Positions 15,603-23,169 of a DNA stretch of 37,396 bases are shown in pieces (position 1 is the stretch's first letter; each line of letters begins with the position of its first letter). The notes under the pieces were generated by a model that was not told where the DNA came from, made no database searches, and saw only the letters and a list, made by a program, of their open reading frames with translations. The DNA comes from an uncultured Clostridia bacterium (GTDB lineage: Bacteria > Bacillota > Clostridia > TANB77 > CAG-508). The position numbers and the translations under genes were made by a program. Where the stretch lies: assembly GCA_947630545.1 (NCBI GenBank), contig CANRHX010000016.1, positions 1-37,396 of the forward strand, written 5' to 3'.

Positions 15603-16901
15603 ATGTTAAACAAAGTTAAAAGCAAAATTAAAAGGAACAGCAAACGGAATTACATTAATAGCATTAGTCATAACTATAATTGTGCTTCTAATTCTTGCGG
15701 GAGTAACAATTGCAATGTTGTCTGGAAATAATAGTGCACCGCAAAAAGCAACGGAGGCAGCGCAAAAAGATGCAATAGCAGGAGCAAAAGATGAAATAGC
15801 AATGGAAGTGCAAGAGGCATTATTAAATTATTATAATAATACTTATGTAGAAGGAGACGGAACAAGTGAAAATAACATTCGAAAGGTAGTGGCAGACGCA
15901 GCATATGATGCAGTAGATAACGCCAAAAAAAGAAATAATCAATTGTTATCTTCATCAACAGTAGATAAAAAGAATTATACAATAACATTAAAAACAAAAT
16001 CATACACAGTAACAGGAACAATAGACGAAAACGGAGGAATTACATGGAGCGATACAGTAGCACGAGTTAAACCAAATGATAATAAAAACGTAGTTACAAA
16101 AGAAGATATAATTTCAAATCCAGAAAAATATATAGGAATGGAAGTAAGTAATTATACTTGTGAATCAGATGCAGTTGATGTATGGAAAATATTATACGCT
16201 GATAATGAAAATGTATATTTGATAGCAAGTGATTTTATAAAATATTATGATGTTCCTAAATTAAATGGAGAAAGTGTGGTTTATGAAGGTTATGAAGAAG
16301 GTGGCATATATTTAGATTATAGCAAATTTGATTATCAAGATTTAAAGAAAATAAATAATGATAAATTAAAAAAATTGAATAAAAGTTTTTTTGATTTTAT
16401 TAGTATTAATGGGAATTTTGATTCATATTTTTCAAGTGAAGATAGTTATTATCAGAGTTACTTGAAACAAATTGGTTCTATGTCTGCTTTTTTGTTGAAT
16501 ACAACATTTTGGAATAGTTTTTCAGGAGATAATGCAGACTTTGCTATAGGAGGTCCAACTATTGAATTAATATTAAATTCATATAATTTAATATATGATA
16601 CTAATTATTCTGTAAAATTTAATGAAAATGGTTACATTATTAATGCAGAAGGGAATTTTATTAAATTCCCAGAAGAAATAAATCCGGTATTTTACGCGAC
16701 TGGTGATTGGAAAGAAACTTTCTTCACTTTAACCCCGAGTGTTACAAGGTATGAAAGTAAGGGAAGTGTAATAATAACTGGTAAATGGCGGAACTGGCCG
16801 GGACAGATCCTGATTTGGATAGTTGTGGCTTAAGACCTGTTGTATGCTTGAATTCTAATGTTGGATTCTTAGAAAATGATTCAAAATTAGAAATAGAGTA
16901 A
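15603..16901 (+). CDS. Prepilin-like protein 2 fused to a large surface domain, read through three +1 shifts at CGG
   Basis: AAGGAGG precedes ATG 15603. Codons give MLNKVKSKIKRNSK and then CGG 15645; skipping C restores GITLIALVITIIVLLILAG, the class III signal whose Gly is the cleavage site. The first 150 residues closely match prepilin-like gene 1. A further 270 residues begin PEKYIGMEVSNYTC with VWKILYADNENVYLIASD, resembling surface domains (DUF6273-like) that end in GLRPVV. Near the end ITGKW meets CGG 16789, then GTG meets CGG 16799; two further +1 shifts give GTDPDLDSCGLRPVVCLNS to TAA 16899-16901. Without them the end is a nonsense tail stopping at 16831-16833. The restored product has about 431 residues. 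It is likely a secreted, membrane-tethered pseudopilin-type protein of unknown function. Confidence 0.8.
15645..15648 (+). other. CGG +1 frameshift site 2 (prepilin gene 2, signal peptide)
   Basis: The context is AGC AAA C|GGA ATT ACA. The paralogous gene has AGA GGT ATT ACT at the same place with no extra base, so the C is an insertion relative to its own neighbour and falls directly at the peptidase-site glycine. Confidence 0.8.
16789..16802 (+). other. CGG +1 frameshift sites 3 and 4 (prepilin gene 2, C-terminus)
   Basis: The context is TGG C|GGA ACT GGC C|GGG ACA GAT. Two CGG codons ten bases apart each need a +1 shift. After the first shift the second CGG comes into frame. Only the double shift reaches the conserved GLRPVV ending. 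The second site is followed by G, so the fourth base need not be A. Confidence 0.75.
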
Positions 16902-17004
16902 TATAAATATCAAATGATAAAAAAAGAATTTCATAGATTAAAATATATTCAACATCTATTGAACAATTATAAAATACACTTTAAATATTAAAAGTCTAAT
17001 ATTT

Positions 17005-17060
17005 GTACTAAACTGCGTGTGTCACGGTACTAAACTGCTGGCGCAGTGGTCGTGATAATG
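17005..17060. repeat. GC-richer patch with direct repeat GTACTAAACTG
   Basis: GTACTAAACTG occurs at 17005-17015 and 17027-17037. Nearby are CACG (17023) and CGTG (17051) and CTGCTGGCGCAG (17035-17046), which can fold. Base composition is clearly higher in G+C than the flanks. It lies between the fused prepilin gene and the broken recombinase and may be an old element end or recombination site. From 16902 to 17004 I see nothing. Confidence 0.4.
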
Positions 17061-17124
17061 TAGACAATCGCCTAAAATATAAAAAAATAATATTAAAAAA
17101 CAGCGTAACACTTGAAAATACTTG

Positions 17125-17183
17125 AAATCTCCTGTAAAATAATTATGTGAAGTAATCACAAAAATTATTTTATAAGGAGGTTT
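17125..17183 (+). promoter_or_regulatory. RBS-masking hairpin before the recombinase remnant
   Basis: AAATCTCCTGTAAAATAATT (17125-17144) is nearly the reverse complement of 17163-17183, which includes AAGGAGG. The helix has about 18 pairs with a small bulge and an 18-base loop. The CTCC of the 5' arm pairs with GGAG of the ribosome binding site. Recombinase and transposase genes often use such hairpins to block translation from outside transcripts. Confidence 0.6.
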
Positions 17184-17188
17184 TTTCT

Positions 17189-17620
17189 ATGTCTAAGGAA
17201 GAAGTATTAGCAAAATTAAAGGAAGACATGGAAATGCGAGGATTCTCGCATTATACAAAAGATGCATACTATAGAAAAGCGAAAGAGGTATTGGAATATT
17301 TTGGAAAACCAATGGAAGAAGTGACAACAAAGGAATTGAGAGAATTTTTAATGAAATACTTAAGAGAAACGAAAAAAATAAGTGAACGAAGTTCAAACTA
17401 TTACAACAGTGTAATACGATTTATGTATGATGTAGTATTGGACCTGCCGATAAATTATAAGCAAATACCAATGTATAAAAAGAAGCGAAAATTACCGAAG
17501 ATATTAAGCGATGAAGAACTTAATGTCTTTTTTAATACATATGATAATTATATGTACAAAACAATATTTATGTTGATATATGGAGCAGGATTAAGAATAT
17601 CAGAAGCAACATATTTGTAG
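17189..17620 (+). pseudogene. Truncated tyrosine recombinase (XerC/D-like integrase)
   Basis: 143 residues. The N-terminal SAM-like DNA-binding domain is complete (KEDMEMRGFSHYTKDAYYRKAKEVLEYF without a break; KISERSSNYYNSVIRFMYD). The catalytic domain begins PKILSDEELNVFF and reaches the first catalytic Arg in YGAGLRISEATYL, then stops at TAG. The remaining catalytic HxxR, the second His and the Tyr nucleophile are missing, and no continuation is seen downstream in any frame. The break is not a CGG. Such integrases accompany insertion elements and variable surface-gene islands. It probably helped to build this island and is now dead. Confidence 0.8.
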
Positions 17621-17711
17621 AATTGTTATTTAAACCATACAAAAACATTCAAATTTTCTCAAATAAATACCTTTAGAGTTTAAAAGCATATTTGAATAAA
17701 AAATACAAAAA

Positions 17712-17771
17712 ATACATATAATATATTGATAATATATACATAATATGTTATAATATACATATAATATATTG
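17712..17771 (+). promoter_or_regulatory. Promoter and repeated operator of the antitoxin gene
   Basis: TTGATA (17726-17731) and TATAAT (17749-17754) are 17 bases apart. The 17-base direct repeat ATACATATAATATATTG occurs at 17712-17728 and 17755-17771, flanking and overlapping the promoter. This spacing fits autoregulation by a RelB-type repressor, though the AT-only sequence makes it tentative. Confidence 0.5.
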
Positions 17772-17784
17772 TGGAGGTGATATT

Positions 17785-18051
17785 ATGGCTACAATTAATG
17801 TTAATGTAGATGAAAAAATAAAAGAACAAGCCAAAGAGACTCTTGATTATCTTGGAACAAATTTTACAAATGTTATCAATATGTTATTAAGACAAATAAT
17901 CTTAACTGAAAGCATTCCATTTGAAATAAAAGTACCAAAACTAAATGCAGAAACTATAAAATCTATTGAAGATGCAGAAAAAGGAATAGGATTAAGCAAA
18001 GGATATACTAATTTAGATGAAATGTGGAAAGATTTAGAGAAAGAGGATTGA
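17785..18051 (+). CDS. RelB/DinJ-family antitoxin (orphan)
   Basis: 88 residues. ATINVNVDEKIKEQAKETL forms the ribbon-helix-helix DNA-binding part, and LGTNFTNVINMLLRQIILTESIPFEIK is the classic RelB/DinJ helix-turn pattern. The C-terminal half would wrap around a RelE/YafQ-type RNase toxin. No toxin gene follows: the next 80 bases are non-coding and the next gene is unrelated. None precedes it either. It is therefore an orphan, perhaps a leftover of a decayed module or an anti-addiction protein against a toxin elsewhere. RBS is GGAGGTGA. Confidence 0.8.
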   Translation: MATINVNVDEKIKEQAKETLDYLGTNFTNVINMLLRQIILTESIPFEIKVPKLNAETIKSIEDAEKGIGLSKGYTNLDEMWKDLEKED

Positions 18052-18091
18052 TAAATTTGTTAACAGTAAAATGTATATGTTCTAAATCCCA

Positions 18092-18135
18092 AAAATCACC
18101 CATATACTTAAATAAAAAGTATAAAGGGTGATTTT
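18092..18135 (+). promoter_or_regulatory. Hairpin that masks the ribosome binding site of the next gene
   Basis: AAAATCACCC (18092-18101) pairs with GGGTGATTTT (18126-18135), and TATACTT (18103-18109) with AAGTATA (18117-18123), with a small internal loop and a 7-base terminal loop. The 3' arm is the Shine-Dalgarno region AAGGGTGA and ends at the base before ATG 18136. In the folded state the site is fully paired. It can also act as a terminator for the antitoxin gene. Confidence 0.7.
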
Positions 18136-18990
18136 ATGTATTATATAGAAAAAACTGACAAGCCAAGACTAATGGAAAAAACTTTAAAAATAATAAAAAT
18201 AGAAGAAAATAAGTTATTCATACCAATAAACAAATCTGATGAACTAAAAGAAAAGCAATCAATAAAATTAGCACAAAAAACCCATAAAATACTAGAAAAA
18301 ACAATGAGCAAAAAAATAGTATTAAGTAAAGAAATACTCGAAAATAAAACATACAAAAACATACTATATACATATGGATATGACATAGTAGATGGAAAAT
18401 GGCTATTTGAAGCAATTTCTGATAAAATATTAGACTATATAATAAAACACAAAGAGATGAAAAAAGAAGAAACTCCAATATCAGTATTAGTAAATGATTT
18501 AACAGATTATACCATAGAAAATTTAAAAACATTTGCAAATGAATATAAAACATTAAACATAGTAACAAATCATATAGATAAATTCAAAAAAATAGAAGAC
18601 AAAATATATGAAGAACAAGGTTTAAGGATTACAGTAACAAATAACAAAAAGAAAAGCTTACTAAAATCAAAGATAATTTTAAATATTGATTTTCCAAAAG
18701 AGCTACTTAACAAGTATATTATTTTTGATGAAGCAATAATAGTAAACGTAAATGGTAACATGAAAATAGAAAAAAAGAGATTTAATGGAATGGTAATAAA
18801 TGATTACGAAATAGTTATAAATCCTAGCATTATACACAACTATGATGGAAATATTCAAAAATATTATGCTAAACATTTATATGAAGCAGAATTTTACAAA
18901 AATATACCATTCTATGATTTTCAAAATAAAATAAAGGATGACAAGCTAGAGATAGAAGCTTTATATGGAATTAATGGTAAAATTTTATGA
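18136..18990 (+). CDS. Unknown conserved-looking protein, 284 aa
   Basis: I do not recognise this protein. It has no signal peptide or membrane segment. Residues 1-110 are Lys/Ile-rich and mixed (YGYDIVDGKWLFE is the clearest feature). From about 112 a Rossmann-like alternation appears: ISVLVNDLTDYTIENLK, then YKTLNIVTNH, then LRITVTNNKK, then KIILNIDFPKELL, which suggests a nucleotide-binding-like fold without a clear glycine-rich loop. The C-terminus (NPSIIHNYDG, YEAEFYKNIPFYDF) looks ordered. It precedes the class A PBP gene by 84 bases. The RBS is locked in a hairpin, so translation is probably regulated. Confidence 0.7.
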   Translation: MYYIEKTDKPRLMEKTLKIIKIEENKLFIPINKSDELKEKQSIKLAQKTHKILEKTMSKKIVLSKEILENKTYKNILYTYGYDIVDGKWLFEAISDKILDYIIKHKEMKKEETPISVLVNDLTDYTIENLKTFANEYKTLNIVTNHIDKFKKIEDKIYEEQGLRITVTNNKKKSLLKSKIILNIDFPKELLNKYIIFDEAIIVNVNGNMKIEKKRFNGMVINDYEIVINPSIIHNYDGNIQKYYAKHLYEAEFYKNIPFYDFQNKIKDDKLEIEALYGINGKIL

Positions 18991-19074
18991 AATTTCGACA
19001 AAAGCTTTATTTTTTTACAAAAGTATACTATAATATAATTGTTAAATTTTAGAAATTTAGCAAGGAGGAAAACT

Positions 19075-21747
19075 ATGGCAAAGCATGAATATAAAAAAGA
19101 AAAAAAAGATGAGAGTATAGACAAGACTAAAAAATACAAAACAACAGATGTAAAAAGAGCAGAAGACAAAAATCAGAAAGGAAAACCAAAAAGAGACAAA
19201 AAGAAGGACAAAAATAAGAAAAAGCAAAGAAAACATCCAAAGTTAATTTTATTTTTAAAAATATTAGTAGTTCTATTTTTATTGTTATGTGTAATTGGAG
19301 CAGGAGTTGTCGCAGCACTATTCTTTGGAGTGTTTGGTGATGATTTTGAAATAACAAAAGAAGATTTAGTAATATCTGCATCAAATTCTAAAATAGTAGA
19401 TCAAAATGGAAAAGTTATAGCAGATTTAAGTGGTGACGAAAAAAGAAAAATAATTACACTAGATCAAATGGCAGAATATCTACCAAAGGCATATGTTGCA
19501 ATAGAAGATGAAAGATTTTACGAGCATGACGGAGTTGACTTTAAAAGGACAGGTGGAGCAATAATTGGCAAAATATTTGGAAATAGTTCTTACGGTGGAA
19601 GTACAATAACTCAACAATTAGTAAAAAACATAACCAAAGATGATGAAGTTTCAGGTATAGAAGGTATAATGAGAAAAGTTAAAGAATGGGCAAAAGCATA
19701 CCAAGTAGAAAGAATGATTTCAAAAAGTCAAATATTGGAATTATATTTAAATATTTTATATGTTGGAGGAGAAGGAAACTTACATGGTGTTGAACTTGGC
19801 GCAGAATATTATTTTAATAAAAGTGCAAAAGATTTAGACTTAGCAGAATGTTCATTCTTGGCCGGAATAAATAGTTCACCAAATTATTATAACCCATATA
19901 AACTATATTCAGATACAGATACAAAAGAAGCCAGAGATGAAAGAATAAAAACAAAATGCTTAACAGTTCTTTCAAAAATGAAAGAGTTAGGATACATAGA
20001 AAAAAATGAAGATTATGATAAAGCTGTTGCGAAGGTAGAAAAGGGCTTAACCTTCAAAAAATCAGAAACAAGCGGTGGAACAGTATATTCATATCATACA
20101 GACGCTGTAATAAATCAAGTAATTGAACAGGTTATGGAAGAAAAAAATGTAGGAAGAGAAATTGCAGAAAACTATGTATATGGCAGTGGACTTACTATAT
20201 ATTCAACAGTAGATACAAAAATTCAAGAAACAATGGAGAAAGAATTTGCAAAAACATCTACATATCAACGTACTTCTAAAGCAACAGGAGCTAAAACACA
20301 AGCAGGTATGGCAGTAATAGATTATAAAACAGGAAATGTTTTAGGAGTTGCTGGAGAACTTGGAACGAAAAAAGAATCAAGAGGACTAAATAGAGCAACA
20401 CAAAGTTATAGACAAACAGGTTCTGTAATGAAACCAATATCAGTAATAGCACCAGGCTTAGAATCAAAAGTAATTCAAGCATCAACAGTATATGATGATG
20501 CATCAACAGCATTTGGAAATTACAAACCAAAGAACTATAATAGTTTCCATGGATTAGTAAGTATTAGAGATTTCATAAGAACATCTCAAAATATACCAGC
20601 AGTAAAAATTATGAAAGAATTAACACCAAGTAAATCTATAGACTATTTAAGAAAAATGGGAATTACTACATTATATAAAAGTGGAGAAAGTGATCTTTAT
20701 AATGATGAGGGACTTCCATTAGCAATAGGTGGATTATCTCATGGAATAAGTCCATTAGAAATGGCAGTTGCGTATGGTACAATAGCAAATGGTGGAGAAT
20801 GTGTTACACCAACATTCTATACTAAAGTAGAAGATGCTAATGGAAATGTTGTAATGACTCCAAATCAAACAAGAACAAGGGCAATATCAAAACAAAATGC
20901 ATATTTAACTACAAGCATTTTACAAGAACCATTAAAATCAGGTGGTACAGCAACATACTGTGCAATTTCTGGAATTGATGTTGCAGCAAAAACAGGAACA
21001 ACAGACGATGAAAAAGATAGATGGCTTTGTGGTTTCACACCATATTATGCTGCAGCATGTTGGTATGGATATGACAAACCAGAGCATGTAGATTATATAG
21101 GTGGTGCAACAACAAACCCAGCAGGAGATTTATGGGATAGCGTAATGACAAGTATACATAAAGGAAAAAAATCAGCAAGGTTTACTAAACCAGATGGAAT
21201 AGTTACTGCAAAAGTATGTAAGGTAAGTGGATGTTTAGCAGAATCAGGTTGTAAGTCAACTTATACAGAGATGTTTACAAAAGATAATATGCCACCAAAA
21301 TGTGAAGGGCATGGAGTACAGGAAATTTGTACAGAATCAAAAAAACTAGCAACAGAATATTGCCCAAAAACAAAGAAACAAAATTATGGTGTAACTGTTC
21401 CAAAAGAAAAATTAGGATTATGGAAAGCTTTAACAAAAACATCTGGATCAGGTAAGATCATAACAGAAGTATGTACAATTCATACAAAGGAAACAGCTGA
21501 ACAAGAAAATACAAATACAACAACAACAACTACTACTACAAACACAACAACTACAAATACTACAACAAGTAAGCCAACAAATACAACTACAACAAACACA
21601 ACTACAACAAATACTACTACAAGTACACCGAATACACCAAGTACACCACCAACTACAAATACTTCATCTCCAAGTACACCAGCTACACCTAGTTCAAATA
21701 CAACGTCATCTGGTGGAGAAGATAAAAAGACAGATACAAATCAATAA
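19075..21747 (+). CDS. Class A penicillin-binding protein (bifunctional peptidoglycan synthase)
   Basis: 890 residues. A very basic cytoplasmic tail (about 1-60, Lys-rich) and one membrane helix (about 62-88) lead into a GT51 glycosyltransferase domain with EDERFYEHDGVDF (catalytic Glu) and YGGSTITQQLVKN. The transpeptidase domain has SVMK (Ser nucleophile), SQN and KTGTTDDEKDRW. A Cys-containing segment and a tail of more than 60 Thr/Asn/Ser/Pro residues end the protein. It polymerises and cross-links cell-wall glycan outside the membrane. AAGGAGG precedes ATG 19075; TATAAT is at 19029-19034 without a clear -35. An upstream in-frame start at 19039 has no RBS. Confidence 0.95.
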   Translation: MAKHEYKKEKKDESIDKTKKYKTTDVKRAEDKNQKGKPKRDKKKDKNKKKQRKHPKLILFLKILVVLFLLLCVIGAGVVAALFFGVFGDDFEITKEDLVISASNSKIVDQNGKVIADLSGDEKRKIITLDQMAEYLPKAYVAIEDERFYEHDGVDFKRTGGAIIGKIFGNSSYGGSTITQQLVKNITKDDEVSGIEGIMRKVKEWAKAYQVERMISKSQILELYLNILYVGGEGNLHGVELGAEYYFNKSAKDLDLAECSFLAGINSSPNYYNPYKLYSDTDTKEARDERIKTKCLTVLSKMKELGYIEKNEDYDKAVAKVEKGLTFKKSETSGGTVYSYHTDAVINQVIEQVMEEKNVGREIAENYVYGSGLTIYSTVDTKIQETMEKEFAKTSTYQRTSKATGAKTQAGMAVIDYKTGNVLGVAGELGTKKESRGLNRATQSYRQTGSVMKPISVIAPGLESKVIQASTVYDDASTAFGNYKPKNYNSFHGLVSIRDFIRTSQNIPAVKIMKELTPSKSIDYLRKMGITTLYKSGESDLYNDEGLPLAIGGLSHGISPLEMAVAYGTIANGGECVTPTFYTKVEDANGNVVMTPNQTRTRAISKQNAYLTTSILQEPLKSGGTATYCAISGIDVAAKTGTTDDEKDRWLCGFTPYYAAACWYGYDKPEHVDYIGGATTNPAGDLWDSVMTSIHKGKKSARFTKPDGIVTAKVCKVSGCLAESGCKSTYTEMFTKDNMPPKCEGHGVQEICTESKKLATEYCPKTKKQNYGVTVPKEKLGLWKALTKTSGSGKIITEVCTIHTKETAEQENTNTTTTTTTTNTTTTNTTTSKPTNTTTTNTTTTNTTTSTPNTPSTPPTTNTSSPSTPATPSSNTTSSGGEDKKTDTNQ
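21520..21715 (+). repeat. ACA/ACT triplet-rich low-complexity tract in the PBP gene
   Basis: Runs of ACA, ACT and AAT triplets encode (T)n and NTTT units, with near-identical copies of ACAACTACAAATAC-type blocks. Such tracts change length by slippage in frame, so tail length probably differs between strains. Confidence 0.7.
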
Positions 21748-21766
21748 TAAAAATATGTATAAAATA

Positions 21767-21803
21767 AAAAAATGTGCACATAATAGAAATGTGTACATTT
21801 TTT
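21767..21803 (+). terminator. Terminator after the PBP gene
   Basis: AAAAAATGTGCACAT (21767-21781) pairs with ATGTGTACATTTTTT (21789-21803) with one G-T wobble and a 7-base loop, ending in six T. Confidence 0.8.
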
Positions 21804-21820
21804 ATGGTTTAGGAGTTATT

Positions 21821-21970
21821 ATGGATAATAAGAATAATAAAAATAAAGAAATAGGCGAAGATGCCACACAATATGGAGAATTTGTATCATCATTTTTTTC
21901 ATGGGTGACACCCAAAGAACAAAAAGAAATAGTAAAAAAATTAGAAGATATGACAAAAAAAGATAAATAA
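21821..21970 (+). CDS. Small unknown protein, 49 aa
   Basis: AGGAG (21811-21815) is 5 bases before ATG 21821. The product starts MDNKNNKNKEIGED and contains FVSSFFSWVTPKEQKEIVKKLED: one amphipathic helix with a hydrophobic face, then a charged tail. There is no signal or membrane segment. I know no family. It lies between the PBP terminator and the ctsR promoter and would need its own promoter or read-through. The open frame also extends back into the PBP gene, but without an RBS there. Confidence 0.5.
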   Translation: MDNKNNKNKEIGEDATQYGEFVSSFFSWVTPKEQKEIVKKLEDMTKKDK

Positions 21971-22047
21971 AAGAAGAAAAATAAAGAAAAAGTAAGAAAA
22001 AATAGAATAAAGGAAATAAAATTGCAAAAAAACGTCAAAAATAGAAA

Positions 22048-22075
22048 TTGAAAAACTGAATAAACATTGTATAAT
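22048..22075 (+). promoter_or_regulatory. Promoter of the ctsR-clpC operon
   Basis: TTGAAA (22048-22053) and TATAAT (22070-22075) with a 16-base spacer. The CtsR box begins 10 bases after the -10, over the transcription start. Confidence 0.75.
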
Positions 22076-22084
22076 TATAATTAA

Positions 22085-22107
22085 GGTCAAAGAAAGTCAA
22101 AGTCAAA
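22085..22107 (+). promoter_or_regulatory. CtsR operator
   Basis: GGTCAAA (22085-22091), spacer GAA, AGTCAAA (22095-22101) match the CtsR consensus of two heptads (A/G)GTCAAA with a NAN spacer. A third partial heptad GTCAAA follows directly (22102-22107). Placement over the start of transcription fits classical repression of its own operon, relieved by heat. Confidence 0.9.
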
Positions 22108-22127
22108 TCAAAATAAAGGAGGAAAAT

Positions 22128-22571
22128 ATGAGAGTATCAGATTTAATTGAAGAATTTATAAAAGATTTATTTGAAGATAATCAATATATTGAAATACAAA
22201 GAAACGATTTAGCGGAAAAATTCAATTGTGTTCCATCACAAATAAATTATGTAATATCAACAAGATTTAAACCATCACAAGGTTATTATGTTGAAAGCAA
22301 GCGAGGTGGTGGAGGCTGTATAAAAATAAAAAAAATAAATTTAGATAAGTCAGAATACTTAATGCATATAATAAATAATATACAAAATCAAATTACTGCA
22401 AGTGAAGTTGATATTTTACTTAGTGATTTTTTAACTTATGATTTAATAAGCCCCAAAGAGGCTAAACTACTAAAAGTTGCAACAAGTGATAACGTTCTTA
22501 CACTTAATAAAGATGTAAGAGATACGATAAGAGCAAAAATTTTTAAAAATATGCTTTTAAATTTAGATTAA
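22128..22571 (+). CDS. ctsR: Heat-shock repressor CtsR
   Basis: 147 residues. The N-terminal winged helix has VPSQINYVISTRF, and SKRGGGGCIKIKKI is the glycine-rich wing tip that senses temperature in Bacillus CtsR. The C-terminal domain (ASEVDILLSDFLTYDLIS.KEAKLL) dimerises and is the target of McsB. It represses class III heat-shock genes by binding the operator just upstream. RBS is AAAGGAGG. First gene of ctsR-mcsA-mcsB-clpC. Confidence 0.95.
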   Translation: MRVSDLIEEFIKDLFEDNQYIEIQRNDLAEKFNCVPSQINYVISTRFKPSQGYYVESKRGGGGCIKIKKINLDKSEYLMHIINNIQNQITASEVDILLSDFLTYDLISPKEAKLLKVATSDNVLTLNKDVRDTIRAKIFKNMLLNLD

Positions 22572-22591
22572 AAAGGAAAGGAATGATAAAA

Positions 22592-23149
22592 ATGAAATGT
22601 GATAATTGTGGAAAGAATAATGCAAATGTAAAATACTTAAGAAACATTAATGGTGTAAAAGAGGAAATGAATTTATGCGAAGAATGTAGTAAAAAACTAG
22701 GAATAACAGATATTGGATTTAACATGCCAATTGATTTTTCAAGTTTTTTAGGAGGATTTTTAGAAGATTTTACAAATACAGATATGTTATCTTTAATGAA
22801 TACACATGATGAAATAAGATGTAAAGGATGTAATTCAACATTTGAAGACATCATAAATATGGGAAAGTTCGGTTGCCCAGAGTGCTATGAAACTTTTGAA
22901 ACAGAAATAGATAGTCTAATGAACAAATTACATGGAAGCAACAGGCATAAAGGAAGAATTGGAAAAATAGAAAAAGCTAAAGTTGAAGAAGAAAATACAG
23001 TAAATAGCGAAAAAGACAATATTAAAAATCAGAGTAATAGTGAATTAGAAGATTTAAAGAAGAAGTTAAAAGAATTAGTAAAAGAAGAAAATTATGAAGA
23101 AGCTGCTAAAGTTCGAGATGAAATAAAAAAATTAGAAAACAAACAATAA
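22592..23149 (+). CDS. mcsA: McsA, zinc-binding activator of McsB
   Basis: About 185 residues. Four CxxC pairs are visible: CDNCGKN, CEECSKK, CKGCNS and CPECYE. A C-terminal UvrB/UvrC motif (LKKKLKELVKEENYEEAAKVRDEIK broken at residue 20 here) is a helical interaction module. McsA activates the arginine kinase McsB and has a role in metal and redox stress. ATG 22583 is also in frame, but it is too close to AAAGGA (22577-22582), so ATG 22592 is preferred. Confidence 0.93.
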   Translation: MKCDNCGKNNANVKYLRNINGVKEEMNLCEECSKKLGITDIGFNMPIDFSSFLGGFLEDFTNTDMLSLMNTHDEIRCKGCNSTFEDIINMGKFGCPECYETFETEIDSLMNKLHGSNRHKGRIGKIEKAKVEEENTVNSEKDNIKNQSNSELEDLKKKLKELVKEENYEEAAKVRDEIKKLENKQ

Positions 23150-23169
23150 TTTAGATAGGAGTGAAAAGT

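Noticed and set aside
17189..17640. Recombinase stop explained by the same CGG recoding
   Set aside because: No CGG lies near the stop, and no frame downstream continues the catalytic domain, so this is a real truncation.
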